Notes: a model not told the origin generated them from the sequence alone. Positions 8,699-17,466 are shown, numbered from the stretch's first letter. The stretch: DNA of 64,000 nt from JAJXWB01 sp046349085 (GCA_046349085.1 JAXMDA010000002.1:434001-498000); one strand, 5' to 3'. Numbers and translations: made by a program.

Positions 8699-9859
8699 TC
8701 AGCCCTCGACGTCCCGCCATTCCAGCGTGATGACCTTGGATTTCTCGACGGTCAGCGCCAGCCGGCCGCGCTTGAGCAGCAGCGCCTTCGCGCCGAACAG
8801 CTCGCGGCGCCAGCCCTGAAGCGCGGCGACGTCGGCGGAATCCGACGCCGCGATCGCCTCGAGATCCTCGACATTGGCGATCATCTTCGGCGCCACGCTG
8901 TGCTTCTCGGCCACCTGGCGCAGCAGCACCTTCAGAAGCTCGACCGTCGCGCTGTCGCGCTGCGGGCGCCGCTCGCGCTCGATGCGCGGCAGAGTCGCGG
9001 GGTCGCGCGCAAGGCCGCGCTCCACGGCGGCGAGAATCTCCGCGCCGCTCTTCGAGCGTTCCATGCCGCGCGGAAAGGCCCGCAGGTTGCCCAGCGCCCC
9101 GGCGTCGCGCGGCGCGGCCAGCGCGATCTCGACCAGCACGTCGTCCTTGAGCACGCGCGAGCGCGGCACGTCGCGCGTCTGCGCCTCATGCTCGCGCCAG
9201 GCGGCGACTTCCATCAGCACCGCGAGATCGCGCGGCTTGCGGGCCCGTCCCTTGAGGCGCTCCCAGGCGTTCTCCGGTTTCTGCTCGTAGGTCGCGGGCG
9301 AGGTCAGCGTGCCCATCTCGTCGGCGAGCCAGTCGATGCGGCCGGACTTTTCCAGCCGCGACAGCAAATGGCGGTAGATGTCGCGCAGCCATGTGACGTC
9401 GGCGATGGCGTAGTCGATTTGCGCATCGGACAGGGGCCGGCGGGACCAGTCCGTGAAGCGCGACGACTTGTCGAGCGTCACGCGGCAGATCTGCTGCACG
9501 AGATCGCCATAGGAAACCTGGTCGCCATAGCCGCAGACCATGGCCGCGACCTGCGTGTCGAACAGCGGCGCCGGCACGAGCTGCGCCAGATTCCACATGA
9601 TTTCGATGTCCTGCCGGGCCGCGTGGAACACCTTCACGACGTTCGGGTCGGCCATCAGCGCGAAAAAGGGCGCAAGATCGAGCCCTTCGGCGAGGGCGTC
9701 CACCGCGACGGCCTCGTCGGGCGAGGCGATCTGGATGACGCAGACCTTCGGCCAGAAGGTGGTTTCGCGCAGGAATTCCGTATCGACGGTAACGAACGGA
9801 TGGCGCGCGAGCCGGCTGCAGACCTCCGCCAGCGCGCCCGTGTCGGCAATCAGGGTCAT
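8699..9859 (-). CDS. rnd: Ribonuclease D
   Basis: A 386-residue 3'-5' exoribonuclease for tRNA and stable-RNA 3' end processing. The DEDDy catalytic motifs are visible: VDTEF (Exo I), FHAARQDIEIMWN (Exo II) and DYAIADVTWL (Exo III, with the Tyr). An HRDC domain covers roughly residues 200-290 (ELAAWREHEAQTRDVPR-like), with a second helical domain after it. ATG 9859 (MTLIADTG) is taken as start; an in-frame ATG at 9889 adds ten poorly conserved residues. The gene is convergent with irr, with a 33-base gap. Confidence 0.93.
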   Translation of the reverse strand: MTLIADTGALAEVCSRLARHPFVTVDTEFLRETTFWPKVCVIQIASPDEAVAVDALAEGLDLAPFFALMADPNVVKVFHAARQDIEIMWNLAQLVPAPLFDTQVAAMVCGYGDQVSYGDLVQQICRVTLDKSSRFTDWSRRPLSDAQIDYAIADVTWLRDIYRHLLSRLEKSGRIDWLADEMGTLTSPATYEQKPENAWERLKGRARKPRDLAVLMEVAAWREHEAQTRDVPRSRVLKDDVLVEIALAAPRDAGALGNLRAFPRGMERSKSGAEILAAVERGLARDPATLPRIERERRPQRDSATVELLKVLLRQVAEKHSVAPKMIANVEDLEAIAASDSADVAALQGWRRELFGAKALLLKRGRLALTVEKSKVITLEWRDVEG

Positions 9860-9911
9860 GCTGCGCTGCATAGCCGAAACATTCCGCATATGCGAGCGGT
9901 CGGCGGCAAAA

Positions 9912-11108
9912 TCATCCAGGCCGGCGCCCCGGCCTTAGTAGAACGATGGCCGCAGCCGCACAGAGGTTGGCGAAGGCGCAGCACCCGAGCGGCCAGGCGT
10001 AGCCGCCCGCCAGATCGCGGCCGACGCCGAGCAGCGCCGGCCCGAAGGCCCCGAACATCTGGGTGACCGAGGTCATCAGCGCCACCACCGCCCCGAAGGC
10101 CGCCGGCGCGAATTCCTGCTGCACGATCAGGGCGGGCAGGGTGATGACATTGCCGACCGACAGCCCGTAGAGCACGGCCGCGCCATAGAAGACGGCCGGC
10201 TGCGGCCACCACACGAGCGCAACGAGCGCGCCCGCCTGGCTCGCGACCGATACTGCCGTGACCAGGCGCCGGTCGAGGCGGTCGACCACGGCGCCCAGCA
10301 GGAGACGCCCGGCGACCGCGGCGAATGTCGTCGCCGCCACCGCCGCCGCCGCGCCCGCCGCCCCCACGACCGGCAGGAAAATGTTGATCTCGTGCGTCAG
10401 GAACGCCGTCTGCGTCACCCAGACGATGGCGAAGCCGCCGGCGACCGACCAGAAGCGAAAGGAGCGCAGGAGCATGGCCTTGCTCTCGGCCTGCGGTCGC
10501 GCCGCCCGGCCGGTCTTGCCGTCTGCGCCCGGCGCTTCGATCAGCCACAGCGCCAGCGGCGCGCCGAGGAAGGCGAGCAGCGCGCCGGCGACCAGCATGG
10601 CCGTCGGGAAGCCCTGCGCGGCGATCAGCGCCTGCAGGGCGGGCACGACGAGAATGCCGCCGGCGCTCGCTCCGGTCAGCGCGAGCGAGACGGCAAGCCC
10701 GCGCCGCGCGGAAAACCACATGCCGAGAATGGTCGTGATCGCCGCAAGGCTGGTGGAAGCCCACCCCAGCGACATCACGAGATAGACGGCGTAGAGCTGC
10801 AACGGCTCGCGCACGACGCCGAGCGCCGCCGTCGCCGCGCCGGTCGCGACCATGCCGGCGGCCACCACGCGCGGCGCGCCGAAGCGCGCGATCCAGTCGG
10901 CGACGAACGCGACCATGAAGGCGCTGACGAAGTAGAAGCCCGTGACCGCGCCCGAGACGAGCGACAGCGACCAGCCGCGCAGCGCCAGAAGATGCGCGAG
11001 ATAGACGCCTTGCCCGTAGAAGCCGAATCCCCAGGCCAGCGTGGCGACGACAAAGCAGACCGCGACCATGCGCCAGCCGCGATAGGCGCGGGAATGTTCT
11101 TCGCTCAC
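9912..11108 (-). CDS. MFS transporter
   Basis: A 398-residue protein with about twelve hydrophobic segments in two groups of six, beginning GWRMVAVCFVVATLAWGFGFYGQGVYLAHL. This opening resembles the monocarboxylate/oxalate-type (OFA) group of the major facilitator superfamily, so an organic anion is a plausible substrate, but this is inference. It stops 52 bases before the rnd start, on the same strand. The upstream CoA-binding protein gene ends 13 bases before it, so the three downstream genes may form one transcript. Confidence 0.85.
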   Translation of the reverse strand: MSEEHSRAYRGWRMVAVCFVVATLAWGFGFYGQGVYLAHLLALRGWSLSLVSGAVTGFYFVSAFMVAFVADWIARFGAPRVVAAGMVATGAATAALGVVREPLQLYAVYLVMSLGWASTSLAAITTILGMWFSARRGLAVSLALTGASAGGILVVPALQALIAAQGFPTAMLVAGALLAFLGAPLALWLIEAPGADGKTGRAARPQAESKAMLLRSFRFWSVAGGFAIVWVTQTAFLTHEINIFLPVVGAAGAAAAVAATTFAAVAGRLLLGAVVDRLDRRLVTAVSVASQAGALVALVWWPQPAVFYGAAVLYGLSVGNVITLPALIVQQEFAPAAFGAVVALMTSVTQMFGAFGPALLGVGRDLAGGYAWPLGCCAFANLCAAAAIVLLRPGRRPG

Positions 11109-11121
11109 GCTGTGTCCCGCC

Positions 11122-11646
11122 TCACCCGTCCTTGTCGACCGACAGCTTCTGGAAGCCCGCCATCATGACCGGCTTCTTCGCCGACAGGACGCGCGAATTG
11201 ATCCCGCCCCAGGAAATCTCGCCCGACAGCCGCCCCCATTCGATCTTCGGGCAGCGGTTCATGACGACCTGCAGCCCTTTGGCCTCGGCGCGCTCCGCCG
11301 CCGCGTCGTTGCGGACGGAAAGCTGCATCCAGATCGTCTTCGGCGGGACGGGCAGGGCCAGGGCCTCGTCCACGACCTTGCCCGCCGCCTCGGAATTGCG
11401 GAACACGTCGACCATGTCTACGGGTTCGGGCAGGTCGGCCAGCGAGGCGTAGACGCGCTGTCCGAGGATCTCCTTGCCCGCCAGTCCGGGGTTGATCGGA
11501 AACACCCGATACCCCCGGGCGATAAGATATTTGAGCACGATGTAGGAGGTGCGCGCCTCGTTGGCCGAAGCGCCGACCAGGGCGATCGTCTTCGTCGTGC
11601 GCAGGATCGAGCGGATGGCGGCGTCTGAATAGGAATCGTGGCGCAC
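11122..11646 (-). CDS. CoA-binding protein (YccU-like)
   Basis: A 174-residue Rossmann-fold CoA-binding domain protein, seen from TIALVGASANEARTSYIVLKYL, RGYRVFPINPGLAGKEILG and KTIWMQLSVRN. The family equals the CoA-binding domain of succinyl-CoA synthetase alone; the physiological role is not known. GTG 11646 is chosen because it follows the upstream stop by 4 bases with GGGGAG in the end of that gene; the longer frame to 11748 lies inside the upstream gene. Likely translationally coupled to it. Confidence 0.85.
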   Translation of the reverse strand: MRHDSYSDAAIRSILRTTKTIALVGASANEARTSYIVLKYLIARGYRVFPINPGLAGKEILGQRVYASLADLPEPVDMVDVFRNSEAAGKVVDEALALPVPPKTIWMQLSVRNDAAAERAEAKGLQVVMNRCPKIEWGRLSGEISWGGINSRVLSAKKPVMMAGFQKLSVDKDG

Positions 11647-11650
11647 GATC

Positions 11651-12508
11651 TCACTCCCCGCGCTGGATCGTCGACACGATCCGCCAGCGGCCCTTGTCCT
11701 TGCCGAAGCAGACCGCGCCGGGCGTGAGCTCGTCGAGACCCAGCGCATCCGTGTAGCCGACCGCGCCGTCGGTCATGGCGATGGCGTTCCAGCCGGACGG
11801 CACATTGCCGGTCAGGTCCGTGACGAGCGGCGCAAGATCGCCCGGCTCGAGCTGCGAGATCGCTTCGGCGCCCTGCGCGGGCCTGGCGCGCAGCGATATG
11901 GCGACTGAGGCCACGCGAAGATTTTCCGGTTCGACGCCCGCGGCCTTGGCGGCGGCGGCCGCCTTGACGCGGTCGAAGCGCGGCAGCGCCGGCGCGCAGA
12001 CTTCGCCCTTGGCGTCGGGATTTGCGCCGGGGCCGCCCGCGCCGAGGTTCGCGGCGAGGATCGCGAACATCGTGTCGTTCTGCGCGGCTTCCGGCGTCTC
12101 GGGCGACGGCTTGCCCTCGCAGCACATGGCGAGCCGCAGGCGCTCGATCGGCTTCGCGTTCTTTGCGCCCACTGCCTTGGCCTTGCCCGGCGCGCAGGCC
12201 TTCAACGGGTTCGCGGGGCAGTCCAGCGCGACGAACCTCTCGGAGAGGAGCTGAGCAAGCGCGGCCGCGTCCTTGGCGTCCACCGCCGCGCGCGTCTCCT
12301 TCAGCAGCGCAACGAGATCGGCGTCGTTTTCGGCCGAGCGGTCGTAAGTCGCGGCGACCGGCTTGTAGGGCTTGGCGATCTGGGCGAAGGCGGCGGCCGG
12401 GAGGAACAAGCCGAGAAGCACAACGAGGGCCGCAATCCAGCCGTCATGGCCGGGCTTGTCCCGGCCATCCGCGTCAAGCCGATGGGAAATGGCGGCAAAA
12501 TATCTCAA
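11651..12508 (-). CDS. Secreted protein with C-terminal SH3-like domain
   Basis: About 285 residues. A hydrophobic segment ending PAAAFAQ is a signal peptide, followed by an Ala-rich mature part with several Cys residues and a C-terminal bacterial SH3-like segment (LRARPAQGAEAISQLEPGD and later GWNAIAMTDGAVGYTDA). SH3-type domains often bind cell-wall peptides. The start is uncertain: TTG 12508 has GGAAGGA 6 bases upstream. A longer frame to 12571 begins MAGLVPAIHA, which is translation of a palindromic repeat (12445-12574) and probably not the true N-terminus. Function unknown. Confidence 0.7.
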   Translation of the reverse strand: MRYFAAISHRLDADGRDKPGHDGWIAALVVLLGLFLPAAAFAQIAKPYKPVAATYDRSAENDADLVALLKETRAAVDAKDAAALAQLLSERFVALDCPANPLKACAPGKAKAVGAKNAKPIERLRLAMCCEGKPSPETPEAAQNDTMFAILAANLGAGGPGANPDAKGEVCAPALPRFDRVKAAAAAKAAGVEPENLRVASVAISLRARPAQGAEAISQLEPGDLAPLVTDLTGNVPSGWNAIAMTDGAVGYTDALGLDELTPGAVCFGKDKGRWRIVSTIQRGE

Positions 12509-12574
12509 AGAGCTTCCTTCCGGCGATCCTCGGCGGGAAACGGCGTGGATGGCCGGGACAAGCCCGGCCATGAC
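12445..12574. repeat. Inverted pair of REP-like palindromic elements
   Basis: Two 28-base arms, 12445-12472 and 12547-12574, are perfect inverted copies of each other, and each is internally palindromic (ATGGCCGGG-CTTG-TCCCGGCCAT). When translated such elements give the MAGLVPAIHA and GRDKPGHDG peptides seen in many Hyphomicrobiales predictions. The pair encloses about 74 bases that contain the probable start of the SH3 protein gene. It resembles a BIME or small mobile palindrome doublet; no transposase is present. Confidence 0.85.
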
Positions 12575-12581
12575 ATGGGGT

Positions 12582-13412
12582 TCAGCGGTCTTCCCACGAC
12601 GGCGTCCGCTTCTGGACGAAGGCGGAAATGCCCTCGTCGGCGTCGCGCGCGAGGAGGTTCTCGACCATGACGCGGCTCGCGTAATCGTAGGCGTCGCCGA
12701 GCTTCATCTCCGCCTGCTCGTAGAAGGCGCGCTTGCCGATCTTCACCGTAAGAGCGGATTTCGACGCGATCCGTCCGGCCAGTTCGAGCGCCGCGGCAAG
12801 GGCGTCGCCGGCCGCGACCACCCGATTGACGAGACCGAAGCGGGCGGCCTCCTGCGCATCGAACATGTCGCCCGACAGCAGCATCTCCATCGCGTGCTTG
12901 CGGGTGAGATTGCGCGAAAGCGCGACCATCGGCGTCGAGCAGAACAGGCCGATATTGACGCCGGGCGTGCAGAATTGCGCCTTGTCGCCGGCGACCGCGA
13001 GATCGCAGGTGGCGACAAGCTGGCAACCCGCCGCCGACGCTATGCCTTCGACCGCCGCGATGACCGGCTGCGGCAGGGCGACAATCTGCTGCATCATGGC
13101 GGCGCAGCGCGACAGCGTGTCCTCGAAGACGGCGCGGCCGCGGTCGGCCTGCTTTCGCGCGGCCGTGATCTCCTTCAGGTCGTGGCCGGACGAGAACGCC
13201 GGTCCCTCCGCCGCCAGCACGACGACGCGCACGCCGCGATCGGAGGCGATCTCGGCAAGCGCCGCGCCCAGCGCGTCCAGCATGGCGATCGACAGGGCGT
13301 TGCGCGCCTGCGGCCGGGCCAGGGTGAGCGTGAGAACGCCGTCGGCGCGAAGTTCGCGGCGCAGCAAGGGTTGCGGGACATCGGCGGAAAGGGCGGCGGC
13401 GGCGGTTGTCAT
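12582..13412 (-). CDS. Enoyl-CoA hydratase/isomerase family protein
   Basis: A 276-residue crotonase-fold protein. Seen: LARPQARNALSIAMLDALG, the oxyanion-hole segment FSSGHDLKEI, and AAVEGIASAAGCQLVATCDLAVA. At the two places where hydratases carry catalytic Glu, this protein has Gln (in AGCQL) and a non-acidic residue (TPGVNIGLF). It is closest in pattern to the ECHDC3-like group, so a hydratase reaction should not be assumed. ATG 13412 (MTTAAAAL) is taken; an in-frame start at 13448 adds 12 residues. It ends 8 bases before the repeat pair. Confidence 0.88.
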   Translation of the reverse strand: MTTAAAALSADVPQPLLRRELRADGVLTLTLARPQARNALSIAMLDALGAALAEIASDRGVRVVVLAAEGPAFSSGHDLKEITAARKQADRGRAVFEDTLSRCAAMMQQIVALPQPVIAAVEGIASAAGCQLVATCDLAVAGDKAQFCTPGVNIGLFCSTPMVALSRNLTRKHAMEMLLSGDMFDAQEAARFGLVNRVVAAGDALAAALELAGRIASKSALTVKIGKRAFYEQAEMKLGDAYDYASRVMVENLLARDADEGISAFVQKRTPSWEDR

Positions 13413-13455
13413 GGCCTGCACAATCCTTCGCTTTCGCTGCGCAGGCAAGGCGCGA

Positions 13456-14487
13456 TCACGCCACGAGCGCGCGTTCCGCGATCCGCCACGCCGCCATGCC
13501 GCCCGCGATATGGCGGGCCGAAGTCAGCCCCGCCTCCTGTGCGGCCTGCACCGCCATGGCCGAGCGTTCCCCGTAGGCGCAGTAGAACAGCAGGCGCTTG
13601 CCGGCGCCCGTCCGCTGCAACAGGCCGCCCTGGCGCAGATGATCCGCGAGGTCGGGATAGGGCGCATGAATGGAGCCTTCGATCACGCCCCGCCGCTCGC
13701 GCTCGCATTGTTCGCGCAGGTCCACGAAGACGACATCAGGGCGTCCAACCAGCGCATGCGCTTCCGCCGCCGACACCGCCCAGCCCCTGGCCGCCACCGC
13801 GCCCTGCGCCAGGCCCACATGCATGTTGGCGGGAATTGCGACATCCATCATCTTCGGGTTGGGCAGGTGGAGGCTGGCCATCAGCGCCGCGTAGTCGTCG
13901 GCCGATTTTACCTGCAGGCGCGGATTGAACGCCCGCTCCTCGGCGATCGTGCTGACCGTGTCGCCCTTGTAGTCGTGCGCCGGATAGACGAGCGTCGCGT
14001 CGGGCAGGCGCAGCAGGCGGTTGAAGATCGAGTCGTATTGCGCCCGCGCGTCGCCGTTCTGGAAGTCGGTGCGGCCTGTGCCCCGGATCAGCAGCGTGTC
14101 GCCGGTGAAGACGCGGTCGGGCAGGGCGAAGGAATAGGAATCGTCCGTGTGGCCCGGCGTATAGATGACGTCGAGTTCGACGCCTTCGATCGTCAGTCTT
14201 TCGCCATCGGACACCCGCATCGACACGACGTCGGCCTTGGTCTGCTCGCCCATGACCGTGATGCAATGGGTGCGGTCGCGCAGGGCGCCGACGCCGGTGA
14301 TGTGGTCGGCGTGCATATGCGTGTCGACCGCCTTGACGAGCCGCAGGTCGAGTTCGTTCAGGAGCTGGATGTAGCGGTCGACCTTCTCCAGGACCGGATC
14401 GATGATCAGCGCCTCGCCGCCGCGCCGGGACGCCAGCAGGTAGGAATAGGTGGACGACGCGCTGTCGAAGAGCTGACGGAAGATCAT
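13456..14487 (-). CDS. Metallo-beta-lactamase fold hydrolase fused to rhodanese domain
   Basis: A 343-residue fusion. The N-terminal ~230 residues are an ETHE1-like persulfide dioxygenase domain with THMHADH, YTPGHTDDSYSF, FTGDTLL and YPAHDY metal-ligand motifs. The C-terminal ~100 residues are a rhodanese domain with active-site loop YCAYGERS. Known ETHE1-type enzymes oxidise glutathione persulfide to sulfite, and rhodaneses move sulfane sulfur, so the fusion probably handles sulfide-derived persulfides in the cytoplasm. The gene is followed closely by the crotonase gene (43 bases). Confidence 0.9.
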   Translation of the reverse strand: MIFRQLFDSASSTYSYLLASRRGGEALIIDPVLEKVDRYIQLLNELDLRLVKAVDTHMHADHITGVGALRDRTHCITVMGEQTKADVVSMRVSDGERLTIEGVELDVIYTPGHTDDSYSFALPDRVFTGDTLLIRGTGRTDFQNGDARAQYDSIFNRLLRLPDATLVYPAHDYKGDTVSTIAEERAFNPRLQVKSADDYAALMASLHLPNPKMMDVAIPANMHVGLAQGAVAARGWAVSAAEAHALVGRPDVVFVDLREQCERERRGVIEGSIHAPYPDLADHLRQGGLLQRTGAGKRLLFYCAYGERSAMAVQAAQEAGLTSARHIAGGMAAWRIAERALVA

Positions 14488-14600
14488 GACCGAACTCCAG
14501 GCCTATGCCGACTTGCATCGGAGCCGGGCGCGCCCGGCTCGCCCCGTGCGACCGCCCAGCCCCCGCGCCGGGCGCGCGGACTGCGAGCCCGGGCGGGCTA

Positions 14601-15260
14601 TCAATGCGGTTGCGGCACGATCCGTATATAGGGTTTCGGCGCGCGCCAGCCGCGCGGGAACAGGTTCTTCGCTTCCGCGTCGGATACCGCGCCGGAAATG
14701 ATCACGTCTTCGCCGGGCTTCCAGTTGGCCGGCGTCGAGACCTTGTGTTTCGCCGTCAGTTGCAGCGAGTCGATCACGCGCAGCACTTCGTCGAAGTTGC
14801 GCCCGGCGCTCATCGGATAGACGAGGATCAGCTTGATCTGCTTGTCCGGCCCGATCACGAAGACATTGCGCACGGTCTGGTTGTCGGCGGGCGTCCGTTT
14901 CGACGGGTCGCCGTCGACGCTTGCCGGAAGCATGCCGTAGAGCTTCGACACCTTGAAATCGCTGTCGCCGATCATCGGATAGTTCGGGGCGTGGCCCTGA
15001 GTCTCCCTGATGTCCTGCGCCCAGCGGCCGTGGTCGCCGACCGGATCGACGGACAGGCCGATGATCTTCACGTTGCGCCTGTCGAACTCGGGTTTGATCT
15101 TCGCCATGTAGCCGAGTTCGGTCGTGCAGACCGGCGTGAAATCCTTGGGGTGCGAGAACAGCACGGCCCAATGGTCGCCGATCCAGTCGTGGAAGCGGAT
15201 GCGTCCCTGCGTCGTCTCGGCTTCGAAATCCGGCGCCATGCTGCCGATCTGTAGCGTCAT
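14601..15260 (-). CDS. 1-Cys peroxiredoxin (Prx6 type)
   Basis: A 219-residue peroxidase that reduces hydrogen peroxide and organic hydroperoxides. The peroxidatic Cys is C45 in HPKDFTPVCTTE; the Prx6-type C-terminal domain includes NWKPGEDVIISGAVSD. No resolving Cys is evident. ATG 15260 (MTLQIGSMAPDF) is selected, with GGAGGCAG just upstream; the frame stays open to 15461 but that part has no family similarity. The neighbouring persulfide dioxygenase/rhodanese gene makes a sulfur/peroxide-stress grouping plausible. Confidence 0.93.
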   Translation of the reverse strand: MTLQIGSMAPDFEAETTQGRIRFHDWIGDHWAVLFSHPKDFTPVCTTELGYMAKIKPEFDRRNVKIIGLSVDPVGDHGRWAQDIRETQGHAPNYPMIGDSDFKVSKLYGMLPASVDGDPSKRTPADNQTVRNVFVIGPDKQIKLILVYPMSAGRNFDEVLRVIDSLQLTAKHKVSTPANWKPGEDVIISGAVSDAEAKNLFPRGWRAPKPYIRIVPQPH

Positions 15261-15459
15261 ATCTGCCTCCGTGATGCGCGTCACGCCGTGCGTGGCCTCC
15301 GTCGCGTAGTTAGCGCGCGGACGGGGGCGGGCGAGGGCGGGCGCTGCGCGTCCCCGCAAAGTCGCCGGACGCGCGGCCGCTCGTGGCAAGGCGCGGCGCT
15401 TCCGCTGCGGCGGCGGCCGCGTTAAAGAAATCGCCCGCAACGCCGGACGCCGGAGAATC

Positions 15460-16221
15460 ATGTCGAGCAGCGCCAGTTCCCCGCGTCTTTCGGCGCGTTT
15501 TCTGATTCTGCTCGCCGGCTTCCTCGCCTTCGGCGCCGTTCTCTATCTCGGCCTGTCGAGCGCCAACGCCATCGTCATCGCCTTCGTCGTGCTGGGCTGG
15601 ATCGTCTCGCTCTGCCTGCACGAATCGGCGCATGCGCTCGCCGCCTTCCTCGGCGGCGACAGGTCGGTCGAGACGCGCGGCTATCTTTCCCTCGACCCCA
15701 TGGCCTATGCGCAGCCCATGCTGACCTTCGGCCTGCCGGTGCTGTTCGTGCTGCTGGGCGGCATCGGACTGCCGGGCGGGGCAGTCTATATCGAGCGCCT
15801 GTCGTTGCGCAGCCGCTGGTGGGACAGTCTCGTGTCCGCCGCCGGCCCGCTGGCGAATGCGGCCTTCCTGTTAGCGATCGCGATTCCCTTCTGGCTGGAC
15901 TGGCCGATGAAGGCCGGCGGCGGCGGCTTCTGGTTTGCGCTCGCCTTCCTCGGCTATCTCCAGGCGACCGCGCTCGCGCTCAACCTGCTGCCCGTTCCGG
16001 GCTTCGACGGGTTCGGAATCATCCGGCCGCATCTGCCCCACGACATGCAGCTCCAGGCCGAGCGTTTCGCGGCCATCTCCGGCCTGTTGCTTCTGGCGCT
16101 GGTGTTCATTCCGCAGTTCGGCGCGGCGATCCGCAACGCCAGCCTGAGCCTGACCGATTTCGCCGGCATCGACCGCTATTTCATCGCCAAGGGCTATGCG
16201 ATGTTCCGGTTGTTTCGATGA
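15460..16221 (+). CDS. Site-2 protease (M50) family membrane metalloprotease
   Basis: A 253-residue polytopic protein. The zinc-binding HESAH is at residues 54-58 within a hydrophobic helix, and the third ligand region reads LLPVPGFDGFGI, the counterpart of the LNxxPxPxxDG motif of M50 proteases. About six hydrophobic segments are present and no PDZ domain, so this is the small type of intramembrane protease. Substrate unknown; relatives cleave anti-sigma factors or membrane-bound regulators. The gene is divergent from the peroxiredoxin and convergent with the lipoprotein downstream. Confidence 0.87.
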   Translation: MSSSASSPRLSARFLILLAGFLAFGAVLYLGLSSANAIVIAFVVLGWIVSLCLHESAHALAAFLGGDRSVETRGYLSLDPMAYAQPMLTFGLPVLFVLLGGIGLPGGAVYIERLSLRSRWWDSLVSAAGPLANAAFLLAIAIPFWLDWPMKAGGGGFWFALAFLGYLQATALALNLLPVPGFDGFGIIRPHLPHDMQLQAERFAAISGLLLLALVFIPQFGAAIRNASLSLTDFAGIDRYFIAKGYAMFRLFR

Positions 16222-16266
16222 GATTTCAGATTAAAAAAAGACCATAACGTATTGTAATACATTATA
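16222..16266. other. AT-rich convergent intergenic spacer
   Basis: This 45-base spacer between two convergent genes is much richer in A and T than its surroundings. It has a run of seven A and a short dyad GTATT-GT-AATAC. It may end transcription from one or both sides, but no GC stem followed by a T-run is seen. Confidence 0.3.
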
Positions 16267-16764
16267 TCATTCCGGCACGCTTGCGGTCACGTGAAGCTGT
16301 CCGTTCTTGATCGTCGCCTCGTAATTCACGTCGCGCACGGATATGCCCCAGGACGTCATGAACACCATGCGCGCCCGGCACGAGGCCTTGTTGGTCTTGG
16401 GATCGAATTCAACGGTGGCCGCGTTCTCCAGCGTGAAGCGGCCGGTCTTCCAGGCGTCTTCCATTTCCTGGACGGCCGCTTTGGCGGCCACCTCGAGCTG
16501 CTTCTCGTCTTTCTGGTCGAGATTGCGCTCGCGAAGAATTCGGTCGAGCGCGGGAATGCTGCCGCGCTTCAGGAGCTCCTTCGAGACCTCGTTCGGATAT
16601 TGCGCGCGCACCGCCGCGATGGCCTGCTCCTTGACGATCTCATTGTCGCAGGCCGCTTCGCCGCCGCAGCCCGCCAGCGCCATCGCCAGCGCGACGCCGA
16701 AGCCGGCAAGCGCCGCGCGACCAGACAAGCGGCGGCCAAACGACGCGCGAGCGGAAATCGACAT
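16267..16764 (-). CDS. Putative lipoprotein of unknown function
   Basis: A 165-residue protein with a basic N-region, hydrophobic core and lipobox ALAGC (C33), so it should be a lipid-anchored envelope protein. The mature part is charged with regularly spaced Lys/Glu helices (QAIAAVRAQYPNEVSKELLKRG, continuing) and ends in a short beta-rich region with one conserved-looking Cys. I do not recognise a named domain; the end resembles small proteins with a cystatin-like fold, which is only an impression. Confidence 0.75.
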   Translation of the reverse strand: MSISARASFGRRLSGRAALAGFGVALAMALAGCGGEAACDNEIVKEQAIAAVRAQYPNEVSKELLKRGSIPALDRILRERNLDQKDEKQLEVAAKAAVQEMEDAWKTGRFTLENAATVEFDPKTNKASCRARMVFMTSWGISVRDVNYEATIKNGQLHVTASVPE

Positions 16765-16918
16765 GGCGCGGAAGCAACTCCCCGGACAAGCAATCCTGAG
16801 GATTTAGCCGCCGCGCGCGCGCTCGGCAATCGCATGGCCCGCACGCGCGCCGGGCGATGGACATCCGCGCATGTTTCCATATCACTGGCGGCGACGTTTC
16901 CGCCCGCAAGGACACTCG

Positions 16919-17353
16919 ATGACCGCGCAGCACAAGCACCTTGGCCCCGACGAACTCACCGTCCTCCTGCGCAAGGAGTTTCCCCAGAGCTTCGCCTTCG
17001 ACGGCGCGATGCTGATCGAGGAGGCCGTGCCGATGCGCGCGCGCGTGCGCCTGCCGTTCCACGACCGGCATCTGCGGCCGGGCGGCACGATCGCCGGCCC
17101 AGCCATGTTCGGCCTTGCCGACTGCGCGCTCTATATCGCCGTCCTGGCGACGATCGGCTGGGTCCCGATGGCGGTGACGACAAACCTGACCATCAATTTC
17201 ATGGCCAAGCCGCAGCCCGGCGACATTGTCGGAGAATGTCGCCTGCTGAAGCTCGGCAAGAAGCTGGCGGTCGGGGAGGTCTACATTCATTCCGCCGGCC
17301 GCGACGACGCTGTCGCCCATGCGGTCGGGACCTATTCGATTCCGCCGCGATAG
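16919..17353 (+). CDS. PaaI/hotdog-fold thioesterase
   Basis: A 144-residue hotdog-fold protein. Seen: RLPFHDRHLRPGGTIAGPAMFGLADCALYIA, matching the helix and active-site region of PaaI/YiiD-type acyl-CoA thioesterases, and TTNLTINFMAKPQPGDIVGECRLLKLGKKL, the usual second half. It should hydrolyse a CoA thioester in the cytoplasm; the substrate is unknown. ATG 16919 has AAGGA at 16908-16912; an upstream ATG at 16871 adds 16 unsupported residues. Confidence 0.87.
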   Translation: MTAQHKHLGPDELTVLLRKEFPQSFAFDGAMLIEEAVPMRARVRLPFHDRHLRPGGTIAGPAMFGLADCALYIAVLATIGWVPMAVTTNLTINFMAKPQPGDIVGECRLLKLGKKLAVGEVYIHSAGRDDAVAHAVGTYSIPPR

Positions 17354-17410
17354 GGCGCGCGCCGATCCTCTCCGCTATTTACGCGAGCCCTTCGCGGCGC
17401 TATCTCTCGA

Positions 17411-17466
17411 GGCGATGGGGATGGAGTTCCCCGACAACCGCCCGCAAGGGCTGATGACTCCTACCG
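17411..17466 (+). promoter_or_regulatory. Fluoride riboswitch aptamer (crcB motif)
   Basis: The sequence matches the fluoride-sensing crcB RNA: P1 stem with GGGG (17417-17420) pairing CCCC (17429-17432) around ATGGAGTT, then AACCGCC, then GGGCTGATGACTCCTAC (17448-17464). GGAGT in the first loop (17423-17427) can form the known pseudoknot with ACTCC (17457-17461). The gene after it is crcB. A 10-bp hairpin (CTCCTACCGC 17458-17467 with GCGGTAGGAG 17477-17486) would sequester the same CTCC and so compete with the pseudoknot. Confidence 0.95.

Noticed and set aside
12508..12571. N-terminal MAGLVPAIHA segment of the SH3-type protein
   Set aside because: This is translated repeat DNA; the stronger ribosome binding site favours TTG 12508.
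12372..13928. Long plus-strand frame opposite the crotonase and MBL-rhodanese genes
   Set aside because: Arg/Ala-rich shadow frame with no ribosome binding site; part of it is translation of the palindromic repeat.
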